A DNA stretch of 64,000 bases from Chaenocephalus aceratus (GCA_023974075.1 JAMFTG010000048.1:62001-126000); one strand, 5' to 3'. Positions 33,509-47,007 are shown, counted from the stretch's first letter. The notes: generated by a model from the letters alone, not told the origin. Program-made: numbers and translations.

Positions 33509-33695
33509 CTGCTCTGTGTATCCGAAGCTGAGGCTGTAAAACAGCGTCCAGAAGTTTCTGGAGTCTCTTGTTCTCCTCTTTGGAAAGAGACAGCTCCTCC
33601 TCGAGCTCTGCTATCGTTTTTTCAAACAGAGCAAATATCTCTTCAGCAGTGAGTCGCTGCTTCTTCGACGACAGCAGCATTTGGACTTTACTCAT
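33509..33695 (-). CDS. C2H2 zinc-finger protein, copy B, exon 1 (coiled coil)
   Basis: 62 codons from ATG at 33695: MSKVQMLLSSKKQRLTAEE, a Leu/Glu coiled coil and QPQLRIHRA, ending in phase 1. The donor reads GCAGGTCTGT, weaker than GTATGT in A and C. The upstream in-frame codons contain no ATG. It joins exon 2 at 25095 across an 8.4-kb intron. Divergence from A and C is only a few residues. Confidence 0.75.
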
Positions 33696-33995
33696 GTTTC
33701 CTAGATCACCTTTTCCTGCAGACTCCGTTAAACACACCGTTTCTCTCCAAGTCAAACTCTCAATCTGACTAGCGTTGCTAACGTGTTTCCAGCTAGCATG
33801 CTAAGCTAGCTCCTATAGTCCGAGGTAAACGCTCCAGAAAAAAGAGCACAGAGTCCATTCAGAGGTTTATCCAAACACAGAGACGATGGATCAGTAGAAC
33901 TGGAGCTCACACGCACTTTCTCAGGAACACAGAGAGAGAGAACCGTAGCGACGAGACGCCACCTCGACCCAGTTTAGAAAGAGCTGGGAACTTCA

Positions 33996-34020
33996 CTTCC
34001 GGTGCGGTTTGAGGACGTCA
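33996..34020 (-). promoter_or_regulatory. ETS-type and CRE-like sites upstream of copy B
   Basis: GCACCGGAAG on the minus strand (33996-34005) and GACGTCA (34014-34020), with the same spacing as in A and C. Confidence 0.5.
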
Positions 34021-35935
34021 AAATAAAAGCGGGAAGGATTTCTTCTTTTTAGTTTTAAGAACGATTGGCATCCGGACGTTGCCTTAACACCTACTACTGG
34101 ATCAATAATAAAACTACTCTTTCAAAACAAAACTATTATAACTAACAGAAAATACTCATAAAGGAAAAAGGGAAAATAAATAAACATCATTAAGCTAAAC
34201 AGATCGCAGTGCACAAATCAAATATCTGTATAGTGTTAGAAATTAAAATCAATGTGGATATGGCGTAATTTGAATTAAATACACTATTTAATTTAAATCA
34301 GTTTTATTCTGAAAAAACCGGAAGTTCACACTAACTATTAACTTAACACTTGCATTCTGAAAATTCTTCATTTCCGGTTAGGATTAGCATGTGGCGAAAT
34401 GCTACGTTTTCAAACCAATGAATCGAAGGTGAAATGACATGTGATGTTGTACACTAAACATACTGGGATTAGCACTCATTTATTGACGCTGAATTGAAAT
34501 TGACGCTGACCCCCCACGACGCCGGCCAATAGGAGAAGACCTCAGATGACAACAGGAAGGGCAAGCCAATAATCAATCTCTTCTACCCCCTGACCTGGAC
34601 GGACAGGTCACATGAGGAGAGCGCCTCCTTTTGCAATTTCATTTGTACACCACCACATCTTTTGTGTAATTAAATGCTGTTAACTTTTATAAGCTTCCCT
34701 TGACTCTTTTCAGTCTCCTGCCTTCAAGGTTCTAGAATTGCTTTCACTACCAATGAGACACACATGACTCCAACTTGACTGCACCTGAGGTCAGGTTACA
34801 GGAGTACTGCCCATATTTATTAGATTAAAAGGAGTGGCAGGACCTTCAACACATCCAGACCTCTAAGTATCAAACACTGAACTCCGTTTCCAGTGCACTT
34901 TTTTGAAGACGGTAAAGATAGGCATGTTGGTGAGGAGGTCCGTGTTCATATTATGGACCAAACATTGCTTTAAACATCTCCGACATCAAATGGAGAGCCA
35001 GCCAGGAGAGTCCTTGGTCTCTCAGTGTATGGGAATTTAGTCCCAAGCGTTTTTCTGTCTGGTCTGAATAAAGAAGCGCCCAGAAAGTACATATCATTTG
35101 AAATAGATGAGGGGAGACAGAAAGAGAAACTGTAGGTGTATGAATAGAGGAGTGAAGGAAAAGGACACATTAAGGAATGAAACGTGAAGGGATGAAAGGA
35201 TGAATGGTTATGGGGATGAAGGGTTGAGGGATAAAGCATTGGGGTGATGGAAGAGAAAGGGAGGGTGGTTTTTAAAATATGACTATTAGCATTTTTCCAA
35301 ATGCAAATAATTTAAATTGATTCTCAGTTGAAGACTCTGTCTGTGGATCTTCATATCAGAAACATCCCAGATCCTTATGAACACTGTGGCTCCTTTCCTT
35401 CCTAGTGACACATCACCACATGGGGACACTATGGGAGATAAACAAAAGCAACACTTATTAGATTTGTGTTTGTATTGCTAGCTAATAATGAAACATGATA
35501 TACCGCTAAGTGAAACAGAAAACCTGAAATCTAGAGATCTTTGAAGGTGATCTTTTCCAAACACTCGTCCGATGGTCCTTCACTTGTTGTAGAGCTGGCT
35601 GTTGATTTATTCTGATTGTAATCTGACACAGTAACATCTAACAAGGTCTTCTACTAGTGAGCTTATGTTTCATGGTGTGAACATCTAAACTGTACATGGA
35701 GTGAAAGGTGATGTTTCTGGCTCTCTGTTTTAAACAGACTTGATTGGCTCTGTCAGCCAGGACAGCTATTAACCAAGACACTGACGAGGACTCTTAAAAG
35801 TTATTTATTATGTGGAATCAAAACAACTATTTGACTAGACTTCTGTAATATCAACAACTCTGCATGTAACACATAAGCATGTACACATAGTTGAAGCAGT
35901 AATATAGAGCACCTGACCACCGGCTGGTCTTAACG
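34021..35935. other. Upstream flank of copy B
   Basis: Nearly identical to 59194-59670 and 61190-62610 in unit C, apart from the Kolobok-like element there. The frame at 34970-35239 is shortened and altered in C and is not supported as coding. Confidence 0.6.
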
Positions 35936-36070
35936 ATGAATCATGTTTGACACCTCGACATGATTCACTTCAAGCTTCCAGCAGCTCATTCTCTAAACCT
36001 ACAAGCTGCTGACTCCTATCTGCTGCTGCTGACTCCTATCTGCTGCTGCTGAACACTGACAATACAAACT

Positions 36071-36176
36071 TTAAGAGTTGAACGTGAATATATCCACTTC
36101 GCACACATCCTGCACAGCCTCACTCTCCTCAGGGACATTTCAATGTCCTTCTTCTTTGTTTCCATCAGGTGAGCAT
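36071..36176 (-). pseudogene. Possible last exon of an immunoglobulin receptor
   Basis: Acceptor ATTCTCTTCAG at 36177; then CSPDGNKEEGH, an in-frame TGA, NVPEESEAVQDVCEVDIFTF and TAA (36073-36071). Open apart from the one TGA. Proposed as the cytoplasmic end of the CD22-like gene whose Ig exon lies 1 kb upstream on the same strand; this is inference from position. Confidence 0.3.
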
Positions 36177-36419
36177 CTGAAGAGAATCAGAGAGACTTTG
36201 TGTAAAGTTACAGCTGGAACTGTGAGAGAGAAGACAACATCAGACCCTCATTCATGAAACCTGCATATACTTTAAGAATTTATAAAACATTTTTCATATT
36301 TTAAAGTTGACCCCAATTATTTATTGGCTAAATTCATTACTGGTTTCAACTCAGGACGTTGTCTTTGATCACAAGTTCTCTTCACATTGCATTTATGAGC
36401 CACAGTATAGCTTTGACGG

Positions 36420-36987
36420 GAAATGTTGTCAATAGGTCCACTCTCTCTCACCTCTAAGACTTTAGCCGACGGCCAAGTAGCACGTACGAACTGCGCATGC
36501 GTGAGTGGCAATAATTATCCTTACCAGCAGGCGGCGGTAGTGTGTATTCGTCATTCAAAAGAGGCAAAAACGGGAAGACAGAGAAGAAGAACAGACTGCG
36601 TGATCTAAACAAACAACAAATAGCGTGTGCGTTCCATTTTCACTCTCGTCCATCGAAAACATGTTTCGTGCGGTACTGGAGCTATCAGCCATTGGAGTGT
36701 TGCTTGTGGAAGACATTCTCAAGCAACCGTTTCGCTTCTCATGTACTGATTCGCTATCTGAACAGCCAATCAGAGTGATTTCTTTGTTCGACTGCCTGTG
36801 GCCGACGCACACGATTCAACATTCAACATGTTGAATCGGCCGTGCGTCGGCCATGGAAGGCCAAATAAGGCGTGTCACAGCCGACGGTGCGGGACACACC
36901 AAATTGAGTTTGGGCGACAGGGAGGGCACGCTTCGTCGTCCGACTAACGAAAACGGCCGATTTTGGCCTGGTGTGTCAGGGCCTTAA
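36420..36987. mobile_element. DNA transposon fragment with GGCCGA-rich end
   Basis: The right end reads CGGCCGATTTTGGCCTGGTG then TGTCAGGGCCTTAA, like PIF/Harbinger-type fish elements. The left end is not clear. It holds an imperfect hairpin around 36797-36855. It sits between the immunoglobulin exons, so it interrupts that gene. Family uncertain. Confidence 0.4.
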
Positions 36988-37128
36988 CTATAGATTGATG
37001 AATCACATTGTCAGTGTGATCCACCTCTGACACCATGGAGGTTCCTCCCTGAACACTGACATTTTTAATATGCTTGGGTTGCTTCAGATTACAAAGTGAA
37101 TCAGTTCTGGTGAATGTAGAGAACTTAC

Positions 37129-37389
37129 CTGCCACAACACTCAGATGAAAGGTGGAGTTGCTACGTCCTAACTTGTTCTGGGCTCCACAGGAATAACTCC
37201 CACTGTGTTCAGCTCTGAAGTCAGTGATGCTGAAGATCTGTCCTGAAGCTTTTGGAGAGTCTTCATCCTCCTTGTACCAGGCGTAGTTAGCTGCTGGGTT
37301 AGCATCACTGCTAAAGGTCAGAGTCACGGAACTGCCCTCCTCTCTCTCAGCAGAGGGACTCACTGACACAGAGGGAAGCTTTGGAGCAT
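37129..37389 (-). pseudogene. CD22/sialoadhesin-like Ig-domain exon
   Basis: A 261-nt exon, phase 1-1 as expected for Ig domains, between acceptor AATCTCCAG and donor GTAAGT. Landmarks: LPSVSVSPSAEREEGSSVTL, NYAWYKEDEDSPKASG (core Trp), ITDFRAEHSGSYSC (D-x-G-x-Y-x-C-like), then LSVVAG. The first disulfide Cys is Phe (VTLTFSS, normally VTLTC), so the fold cannot form its usual bond. Typical of fish B-cell receptor CD22-like proteins, a cell-surface sialic-acid-binding family. With a truncated neighbour exon and no other domains it is likely a relic. Confidence 0.7.
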
Positions 37390-37499
37390 CTGGAGATTCA
37401 GAGAGACCCGGGTCATTCACATCAGGAGGTTTTAAATATTTACATGCGTTCTCAGATGTTACATTTTGGATAAATTGATAGGTTTTTGGGAAATTATTG

Positions 37500-37576
37500 T
37501 CAATAAATGTCCTTTAAACTTCCCTCCTCTATCTCAGCAAAGGGACTCACTAACACAGAGGCATGCTTTGGAGAGT
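37500..37576 (-). pseudogene. Truncated second Ig-domain exon
   Basis: After an acceptor CTAG at 37577 it reads SPKHASVLVSPFAEIEEGS, the start of the same Ig domain type, then loses homology and stops. It is in tandem with the exon at 37129-37389. Confidence 0.5.
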
Positions 37577-37589
37577 CTAGAGGAAATAA

Positions 37590-38358
37590 AATAGACAATA
37601 CAATTGAGTTAAAATACATCATGGTGTATTGAATGAGAAATAGTTATCTGTGAGGGAGCATCTGGAATTTGGAAGTGTTCTTTTGACAGTTATAGAGCTG
37701 AAGGAAAATAAGTATACGCATTTATATTTATTTTTCTGTATAACTACTGGTTTTAATTACCTGAACATACGTGCTAATCTGGGAGCCTATAAACAAAACA
37801 GCATTTTCATCATCTACCCACCCAGTCTCACAAAAAAACGTGTAATAACTACGTTGGTCCACAACGTAGGACGTAGTATTTCTACAAAAAAGCCTCTGAA
37901 ATTGTAAGATCCCTACGTTTTTTTTCACCATTCATTCCAATGGCTCGCGTCTATGTCACGTGATCTTCACATTTCTCCCTGCAGTAAAAAAAAACATGGC
38001 CGACATTCGTTTTATTCTCGGTGGAAAATGCCTATTTTAAAGTTAGTTTGGCCATTAAAATGCGTTTTGATGTCATTTGATGCGAGTAATATGAGTTCTT
38101 ATTTCAGATTATGTGTGCAGTGGATGCACATGATCTTTAGTTTGCTAGTTATTATGAAGATTACTTCAGGAAATTGTGTCCATTCAACGTTTTAATTGTT
38201 ACCAAGGTGGTTGCTAGTAATGCTGGTATCGATATTATTTATGTTATGTTGTGTAACTGTTTAATGGTGTTATCTTTATTGCTACCCCCCTTCCCCGTCA
38301 ATTTATAGTGTTGGTCCACAGCGCAAACGTATTAGTTTAACAAAATCCGCATCTAAAA
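37590..38358. other. Unassigned region
   Basis: Contains ACGTAG-type inverted words near 37845-37920 and a CATGGCCGACATTCG-type sequence near 37995, suggestive of a DNA transposon, but no ends could be fixed. No gene supported. Confidence 0.3.
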
Positions 38359-39093
38359 TTGTGGCATAGATACATTATTTTCCCCTGTGCAATTCTCCAT
38401 TTACTCAACAATAACACATCATTATCTTCTTTCCAGGACATGCCGGGGCCCTGCCTGCCTGTAGGTTTGCCGATATCTGTGTTGATAGGTAATAGATTAA
38501 GAGCGGTGAATCAGCTTAGAAACAGGAAGTGCTCAAACGTTCGTGTGAGTTTATCATATTTAGCAGTGATTCCATGTCAGCCACAGCTTGTCACAAAAAA
38601 TCTTACTGATAGTGTATCTAACAAACTTAAACTAGCTTTATTAAATGTCAGGTCTCTGGCAGGAAAAACATTTTTAATCAATGATTTTATCACTGAGCAC
38701 AATCTTGATTTTATGTTTTTAACGGAAACTTGGATTGAACAAAATAACAGTGTAGCTGTTCTTATCGAATCAACCCCTCCCAACTTTAGTTTTATGAGTC
38801 AGGAAAGAATGCATAAGAAAGGGGGTGGAGTTGCTATTCTGTTCAATGATTCCCTTCAATGCAGGAAGACATCTTATAGGAACGTTGCTTCTTTTGAATA
38901 TGTGGCCCTTCAGCTGAAATTCTCCACTCGAGCTCTGTTCCTAAATATCTATAGACCACCCAAATACTGTGCAAGCTTTTTTGATGATTTTACTGAACTG
39001 CTGTCTATATTGTGTATTGACTTTGACCGTCTAGTCATTGTTGGTGATTTTAACATCCATATTGACAACCCCCAGGACAGAGGGGCTAAATAA
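38359..39093 (+). pseudogene. L2-type LINE endonuclease domain
   Basis: AP-endonuclease landmarks: LALLNVRSLAGKTFLIND, LTETWIEQ, GGGVAILFN, LFLNIYRPPKY and VIVGDFNIHIDN. The frame stops at 39091; downstream codons still read LDSYGLTQHVTDPTHNKGHT in frame, so the stop is a lesion, not the domain end. Homology fades by 39240. It nicks target DNA in intact LINEs; here it is dead. The RT part of a similar LINE appears at 41468-42441 on the same strand. Confidence 0.75.
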
Positions 39094-39404
39094 CTGTTTT
39101 GTGTTCTTGATAGCTATGGACTGACTCAGCATGTCACGGATCCCACGCACAATAAGGGGCACACTCTGGACTTAATTATCTCAAAGGGTCTGAATATCTC
39201 TGAACGGGTCCACCCCGTCCCCCCCTCTTCCCCAGAACTACACATGCTGGCTATTGTGTTTCGCAACATGTTCTCTATCTATGGCACGTCTCTACTGGGA
39301 ATTGTAGTTTTAAAAGACGTTTTCGTATTTCCCATAATAAGAAGTTGCCAGTATTAAACTGTGTAAATCCCTGGAGGTTTAGGGGATAGGAAACACTCAA
39401 ATGT

Positions 39405-39687
39405 CCATCCATCCATCTTCTCCCACTTATCCGTGGTCGGGTCGCGGGGGTAGCAGTTCCAGCAGAGAGCCCCAAACTTTCTTTTCCCTGGCGACATCAA
39501 CCAGCTCTGACTGGGGGATCCCAAGGCGCTCCCAGGCCAGCGAAGAAATATAATCCCTCCACCTGGTCCTAGGTCTACCCCTTGGTCTCTTCCCAGCTGG
39601 ACGTGCCTGGAACACCTCCCTAGGGAGGCACCCAGGTGGCATCCTAACTAGGTGCCCAAACCACCTCAACTGGCTCCTTTCTACGCG
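39405..39687 (-). mobile_element. (GGAT)n-tailed LINE 3' end, second copy
   Basis: Same family as 30345-30739 but more 5'-truncated. Perfect 12-bp duplication ACACTCAAATGT (39393-39404 and 39688-39699). Minus-strand coding tail RWFGHLVRMPPGCLPREVF. Confidence 0.8.
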
Positions 39688-39699
39688 ACACTCAAATGT

Positions 39700-40320
39700 A
39701 AAACATATAATTAATAAATGGGTGAAAATTGCTTGTGCCAATATTGGGCAGCATTAATATATGCCAGCATGCCAGCTAAGGTCAGAAGAGCTTTATTTAA
39801 CAGCTGGTCTTATGTCTGTGACCCCTGTTGTTCATTGATAAGCCTGAAACATGCACTTGTCAAGGTTCAGAGGCAAATTTTGCAAATATGGCAGTAGCCA
39901 TCGATCATCTTAAGATAAGATATACTTTATTGAACCCAAGTTGGAAACATTTGCATTACATCAGCATGTGTAACAGTTGTACATATGCAGTGGTGTTTAT
40001 TTGTAAATCATTTAGTATAATCACACAAATTCTGTGTTTTATATTTAATAATTCTGTGTTCTTTTTTGATTGATTGTTCAATACCTGACAAGGTCGGAGA
40101 TGAAAAACTTGGGTCGCAGGTTCCTCAACAGTGCATTACAAGACATCTATCAATATGTGTCTATACCTCCACCATTAAACTGTCATATTCTGCACATTTC
40201 TTATACTATCTACATACATCTTATAAGAGTATAATACATTACATTACATTTAGCTGACGCTGACACAAAACTAGAGCCTCCAAAGCGGGTGGAGGGGGTC
40301 AGGAGGACGGGTTTGGGCTG
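39700..40320. other. Spacer with repeat tails
   Basis: Near 39905 AAGATATACTTTATTGAACC resembles a common fish LINE end. 40233-40261 is an inverted L2 tail (ACATTACATTTAGCTGACGC), cut short. No gene. Confidence 0.4.
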
Positions 40321-41440
40321 ACAACCCAGGAGCACAGCGGAGGACCCGGAAGGGATCTCGGGCGGACGGCCCGGGGGCAAGGCAGAGACCATGGAGGGGC
40401 TCTCGGGCGGATGGCCCGAGGGCAAGGCAGAGACAATGGAGGGGGTCTCGGGCGGACGGCCCGGGGGCAAGGCAAAGTCCATGGAGGGGCGAAGGCCACA
40501 GCGGGCGAACTCAGGGGGCCGGGCTCGAGGGCGAAGACCGCGGCACTCAGGGGGCCGGGCTCGATGGCGAAAACAGCGGCTCTCGGGGGGCCGGGCTCCA
40601 AGGAGAAGACCGCAGCTCTCTGGGGGCCGGGCTCTCAGGGGGCCGGGCTCGAGGGCGAAGGCCAGACAGCTCCGGAGGCCGGGCAGGAAGGCGCTGACGG
40701 GACAGCTCCGGAGGCCGGGCAGGACCCGGTGTCGGCCGGACAGGAACCAGAGCCGGTGGGACAGGCTTCGGCAGGATCCCCCACGGAAGAGGACTAGGAG
40801 TTGGCAGGACCCCCGGCGAGACAGGTAACGGCGGGACCTCCAACGGAACAGGATATAGGGTTGGCAGGACCCCCGGCAGAAGAGTCGTCGGCGGGACCCC
40901 AACGGGACAGGACACAGGGTTGGCAGGACCCCCGGCAGGAGAGTAGTCGGCGGGACCTCCAACGGCACAGGACATAGGGTGGGCAGGACCACCGGCAGAA
41001 GAGTAGTCGGCGGGACCCCCAACGGGACAGGACACAGGATTGGCAGGACCCCCGGCAGGAGAGTAGTTGGCGGGACCTCCAACGGCACAGGACATAGGGT
41101 TGGCAGGACCCACGGCAGAAGAGTAGTCGGCGGGAACCCCCAACGGAACTGGACATCGAGTTGGCAGGACCCCCAGCGGAACCTCCAACGGCACAGGACA
41201 TAGGGTTGGCAGGACCCCCGGCAGAAGAGTAGACGGCGGGGCCTCCAACCGCACAGGACACAGGGTTGGCAGGACCCCCAGCGGAACCTCCAACGGACCA
41301 GGACATTGGGTAGGGACTTGAGAGGGAACTCGAGAGGAGACTCGAGAGGTGACTTGAGACGGGACTCGAGAGGTGACTTGAGAGGGAATTCGAGAGGAGA
41401 CTTGAGAGGTGGCTTGAGAGGGAACTCGAGAGGTGACTCG
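40321..41440. repeat. GC-rich minisatellite cluster, four unit types
   Basis: Blocks in order: about 45-57-bp units with GGGCGGACGGCCCGGG (to 40500); about 36-bp units with GGGGGCCGGGCTCGAGGGCG (40500-40680); about 60-bp units with TTGGCAGGACCCCCGGCAGA (40795-41310); short GACTTGAGAGGGAACTCGAG units (41310-41440). Because unit lengths are near multiples of three, long Pro/Leu/Arg frames exist in all minus frames; none is supported as a gene. Confidence 0.8.
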
Positions 41441-41467
41441 AGTCCCCTCAGTCCCCTTCTGCTCCCT

Positions 41468-42441
41468 GGCTAAATGATGCACTGCGTGCTAATAGAACCG
41501 TCCTTCAGGCAGCAGAGCGGAAATGGTGGAAATCCAAACACCGTGACGACCTCCTAACTTATCAGGCTCTCCTCTCCTCTTTCTCTGCTTCGATCTCTCA
41601 GGCAAAAAGCACTTTCTTTCAAGATAAGATCCAATCTTCCTATTCCAATCCCAAAAAACTATTTTCCATCTTCTCCTCCCTCCTGGACCCCCCCAAAGCC
41701 CCTTCCTCCTCCTCCCTTCTGTCAAGCGACTTTGTTAACCACTTTGAAAAAAAGGTTGATGATATTCGCTCTTCTTTTTCTGACTCACCTTTACTCACCG
41801 CCGGGTCACCAGACCCTCCTTTCACCCACACACTGACCTCCTTTTCCCCTCTCTCTCCAAGTGAGGTTCTTACCCTCATTACCTCTGCCCGCCCTACCAC
41901 CTGTCCTCTGGACCCTATCCCTTCAAACCTCCTTCAGACTATCGCTCCTGATATTCTACCGTTTCTCACCCATTTCATCAACACTTCTCTAACTTCTGGT
42001 CACTTTCCAAACAGTCTCAAGGAGGCAAGAGTAAACCCTCTCCTAAAGAAACCCACTCTCGACCCGTCAGATGTCATAAACTACAGGCCTGTCTCTCTCC
42101 TCCCGTTCCTGTCTAAAACATTTGAACGCGCTGCCTTTAGACAACTCTCCTGCTATCTCCATCAGAACAACCTTCTGGATCCGCACCAGTCTGGTTTCAA
42201 GGCAGGTCACTCCACAGAAACTGCCCTCCTTGCTGTCACTGAGGAACTGCACACTGCTAAAGCAGCCTCCCTCTCCTCTGTCATCATCCTTTTGGACCAG
42301 TCTGCTGCATTCGACACGGTGAACCATCAGATCCTCCTTCACACTCTCCAAGAACTTGGAGTTTCAGGCTCTGCACTTTCCCTCCTCACTTCATACCTCA
42401 AAGACCGCACCTACAGGGTAACTTGGAGAGGGTCCGAGTAA
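41468..42441 (+). pseudogene. L2-type LINE, linker and N-terminal RT
   Basis: Continuous plus frame with no nearby ATG: WLNDALRANRTVLQAAERKW, then CPLDPIPSNLLQ, NYRPVSLLPFLSKTFE, HQSGFKAGHSTETALLA and a TAA after TWRGSE. It shares the later part with the RT at 27220-28530 at high identity. It stops before the catalytic YxDD where it meets a poly-A run (42442-42456) at the edge of unit C. The junction looks like a breakpoint of the unit rather than a natural LINE end. Confidence 0.75.
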
Positions 42442-42455
42442 AAAAAAAAAAAAAG

Positions 42456-44607
<2,152 letters not shown>

Positions 44608-45904
44608 TTATCCTGTGTGGACTCTCATGTGTTTCTTTACATTTTCATTCAGTGAAAAAGCTTTCTTACAGACTGAGCGGCTGAAAGGTTTCTCTCCTGT
44701 GTGGACTCTCATGTGTGCCTTTAAATGATCACTCCGTGAAAAAGCTTTTTTACAGACTGAGCAGCTGAAAGGTTTCTCTCCTGTGTGGACTCTCATGTGT
44801 TCCTTTAAATGTCCACTATGTGAAAAAGCTTTCTTACAGACTGAGCAGCTGAAAGGTTTCTCTCCTGTGTGGACTCTCATGTGTTCCTTTAAATGTCCAC
44901 TATGTGAAAAAGCTTTCTTACAGACTGAGCAGCTGAAAGGTTTCTCTCCTGTGTGGACTCTCATGTGTTCCTTTAAATTTCCACTCTGTATAAAAGCTTT
45001 CTTACAGACTGAGCAGCTGTATGCTTTCTCTCCTGTGTGGATTCTCATGTGTTCCTTTACATTTCCATTCAGTGAAAAAGCTTTCTTACAAACTGAGCAG
45101 CTAAAGGGTTTCTCTCCTGTGTGGACTCTCATGTGTTCCTTTAAATGTCCACTATGTGAAAAAGCTTTCTTACAGACTGAGCAGCTGTGTGCTTTCTCTC
45201 CTGTGTGGATTCTCATGTGTTCTTTTAAATTTCCATTCAGTGAAAAAGCTTTCTTACAGACTGTACAGCTGTGTGCTTTCTCTCCTGTGTGGATTCTCAT
45301 GTGTGCCTTTAAATTTCCATTCAGTGAAAAAGCTTTCTTACAGACTGAGCAGCTGAATGGTTTATTTTCAGCACTAGGTCGTGAATCACTGACAGAGTCA
45401 TGTCTATTTTTCAGTGAGTTTGAGCCTGACGCAGGTTCTCTGGTCTCCTTCCAATCAGCACTGTCTTCAGTGTCAGGTTCAGAAGAGTCTCCAGTGTCAG
45501 ATCAGAAGAGTCTCCAGTGTCAGGTTCAGAAGAGTCTTCAGCGTTAGGTTCAGAAGATTCTCCAGTGTCGTCCTCAGTCTTTGGTTGTAAACTGCTCTCT
45601 GGATCTGAGTTCCTGGCTGGTTCTGGTCCTCGACAGTCATCTCCATCAGCTTCTGTTTCCATGTGTTCAGTTTGTCTTTGATGAGGCTGAGAGGACTGAG
45701 GTTTCTCTTTATCATCTTCACTCTTCACAGGATCAGGAGTGAAAGTGGACTTGGTGATATCAGCCTGATCCACCTCCTCACTGACCCTGAGTTCCTCCTG
45801 TTCCTGCTTAATGTGTGGGGGGGGCTCTGGGTCCTCCTGGTGCAGACTGGTGCTCCACTCCTGCTGGTCAGGGAGAACCTCTTCTTTAACCACCACGTGG
45901 ACGT
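44608..45904 (-). pseudogene. C2H2 zinc-finger protein, copy C, exon 2, frameshifted
   Basis: Acceptor TTTCCTACAG, then DVHVVVKEEVLPDQQ. The acidic linker is intact to about 45505, where one T is missing (AGATCAGAAG against AGATTCAGAAG in B). The frame then leaves the finger frame and stops near 45411. In the original frame nine C2H2 fingers follow (three more than B), with the same SLNGN/SHSGH segments; the ninth has SRSVC, losing its first Cys. It ends at the same HTG-TAA as B. A truncated acidic protein without fingers is all that could be made from a normal transcript. Confidence 0.8.
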
Positions 45905-46058
45905 CTGTAGGAAACAGGAGACACACATTCAGAACAAACTGTTAAGTGTTAGCATTTAAAAATCTAATCACCATTACAATGGGAGACATTTTTCTCAGGA
46001 TAGAGGATACACGACCACAGCAACAGGATTAGCCTCGACTCAGGATCCCGGCTTATAT

Positions 46059-46298
46059 ATGGACACAAAAAAGAGATTTGCTGCTGCTGGGCACCCTCAT
46101 GTGGAATCAAATGAAAATGTTGACAATGAAGTTGAAAATAATGACAATGTTGACAATGAAGTAGAAAATAATGACAATGATGTTAGCAATGTTGATGTTG
46201 AAACTGATGTTGAGACTCAAACTAAACAAAGTGCTGTTATTGATGATATCAATCCGGAGGACAGTGCCTCTAACATTTCTCCATACTTGGCTCTATGA
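46059..46298 (+). pseudogene. BEL/Pao gag start (copy C)
   Basis: Asp/Asn/Val-rich N-terminal segment (VETDVETQTKQSAVIDDINP). It carries an extra 30-bp repeat (NDNVDNEVEN) relative to copy B, then runs into an L2 tail. Confidence 0.5.
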
Positions 46299-46520
46299 AA
46301 CCTGATGTACTTATATGATTCCGTTTTCTTCAAGGTTGTGTCTTCCTGGTCGAATGTACTTATTGTAAGTCGCTTTGGATAAAAGCGTCAGCTAAATGCA
46401 ATGTAATGTAATGTAATTTCAGGTCCAAAGGAAAGGCAACACACAACACACTCTAATGTATCTAAAACATCATCCACCGCATCTGCCAGGCTAAAAGCAG
46501 AGGCTGATGAAGCAGCAATT

Positions 46521-46981
46521 GTGGAGCGCATGAAGGCTTTAAAAAGAAAACATCAGTTGGAAGCAAAGGAGGAAAAACTAAGAAAAGAAAAAGAGGAACT
46601 AAGAAAAGAAAAGGAACAGTTTGCTCTGGAGACCGAGCTAGCTGTAACTAATGCCACAATCAATGTTCTGGAAACTAGCTCAAAATGCAGCTCCAAAAGG
46701 GATGGAATGAACTCTTATCTGGAAAGGAACAAGGCTCAGAGTACAAGGCAACTCAATCCAATTTGTCCCACAGAGAAATGACAAAAATAACATGCAAAAT
46801 GAATTTCACCCTAATGCCCAGGCTGTCCCTGTAAGACCAAAGGAAACCTCACAGACCATCAGGTTTAAAGATACATCACAAACTGTCAGGCCTAAACAAA
46901 TGGCAGTGTTACAGACGGACCTCAGACCACTATACACTCAAGCACCAACACAGGTGGTTCATGATGCTCAACAGACAGGAT
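46521..46981 (+). pseudogene. BEL/Pao gag N-terminal coiled coil (copy C)
   Basis: Same charged coiled coil as 26530-26871. A deletion near 46758 shifts the frame (QLNPICPTEK), after which the old frame continues at 46792 (MQNEFHPNAQAVPVRPKET) up to the L2 insertion. Confidence 0.55.
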
Positions 46982-47007
46982 GAGCATCCTCCTTGAATAT
47001 TACATTA

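Noticed and set aside
34970..35239. 89-codon minus frame in the flank of copy B
   Set aside because: The corresponding frame in unit C (61653-61853) is shorter with altered start; no domain, low complexity.
40210..41482. Overlapping 170-311 codon minus-strand frames
   Set aside because: Open in several frames at once because of minisatellite periodicity; no domain or start context.
41468..42441. Functional LINE reverse transcriptase
   Set aside because: The frame ends before the catalytic YxDD and at a duplication border.
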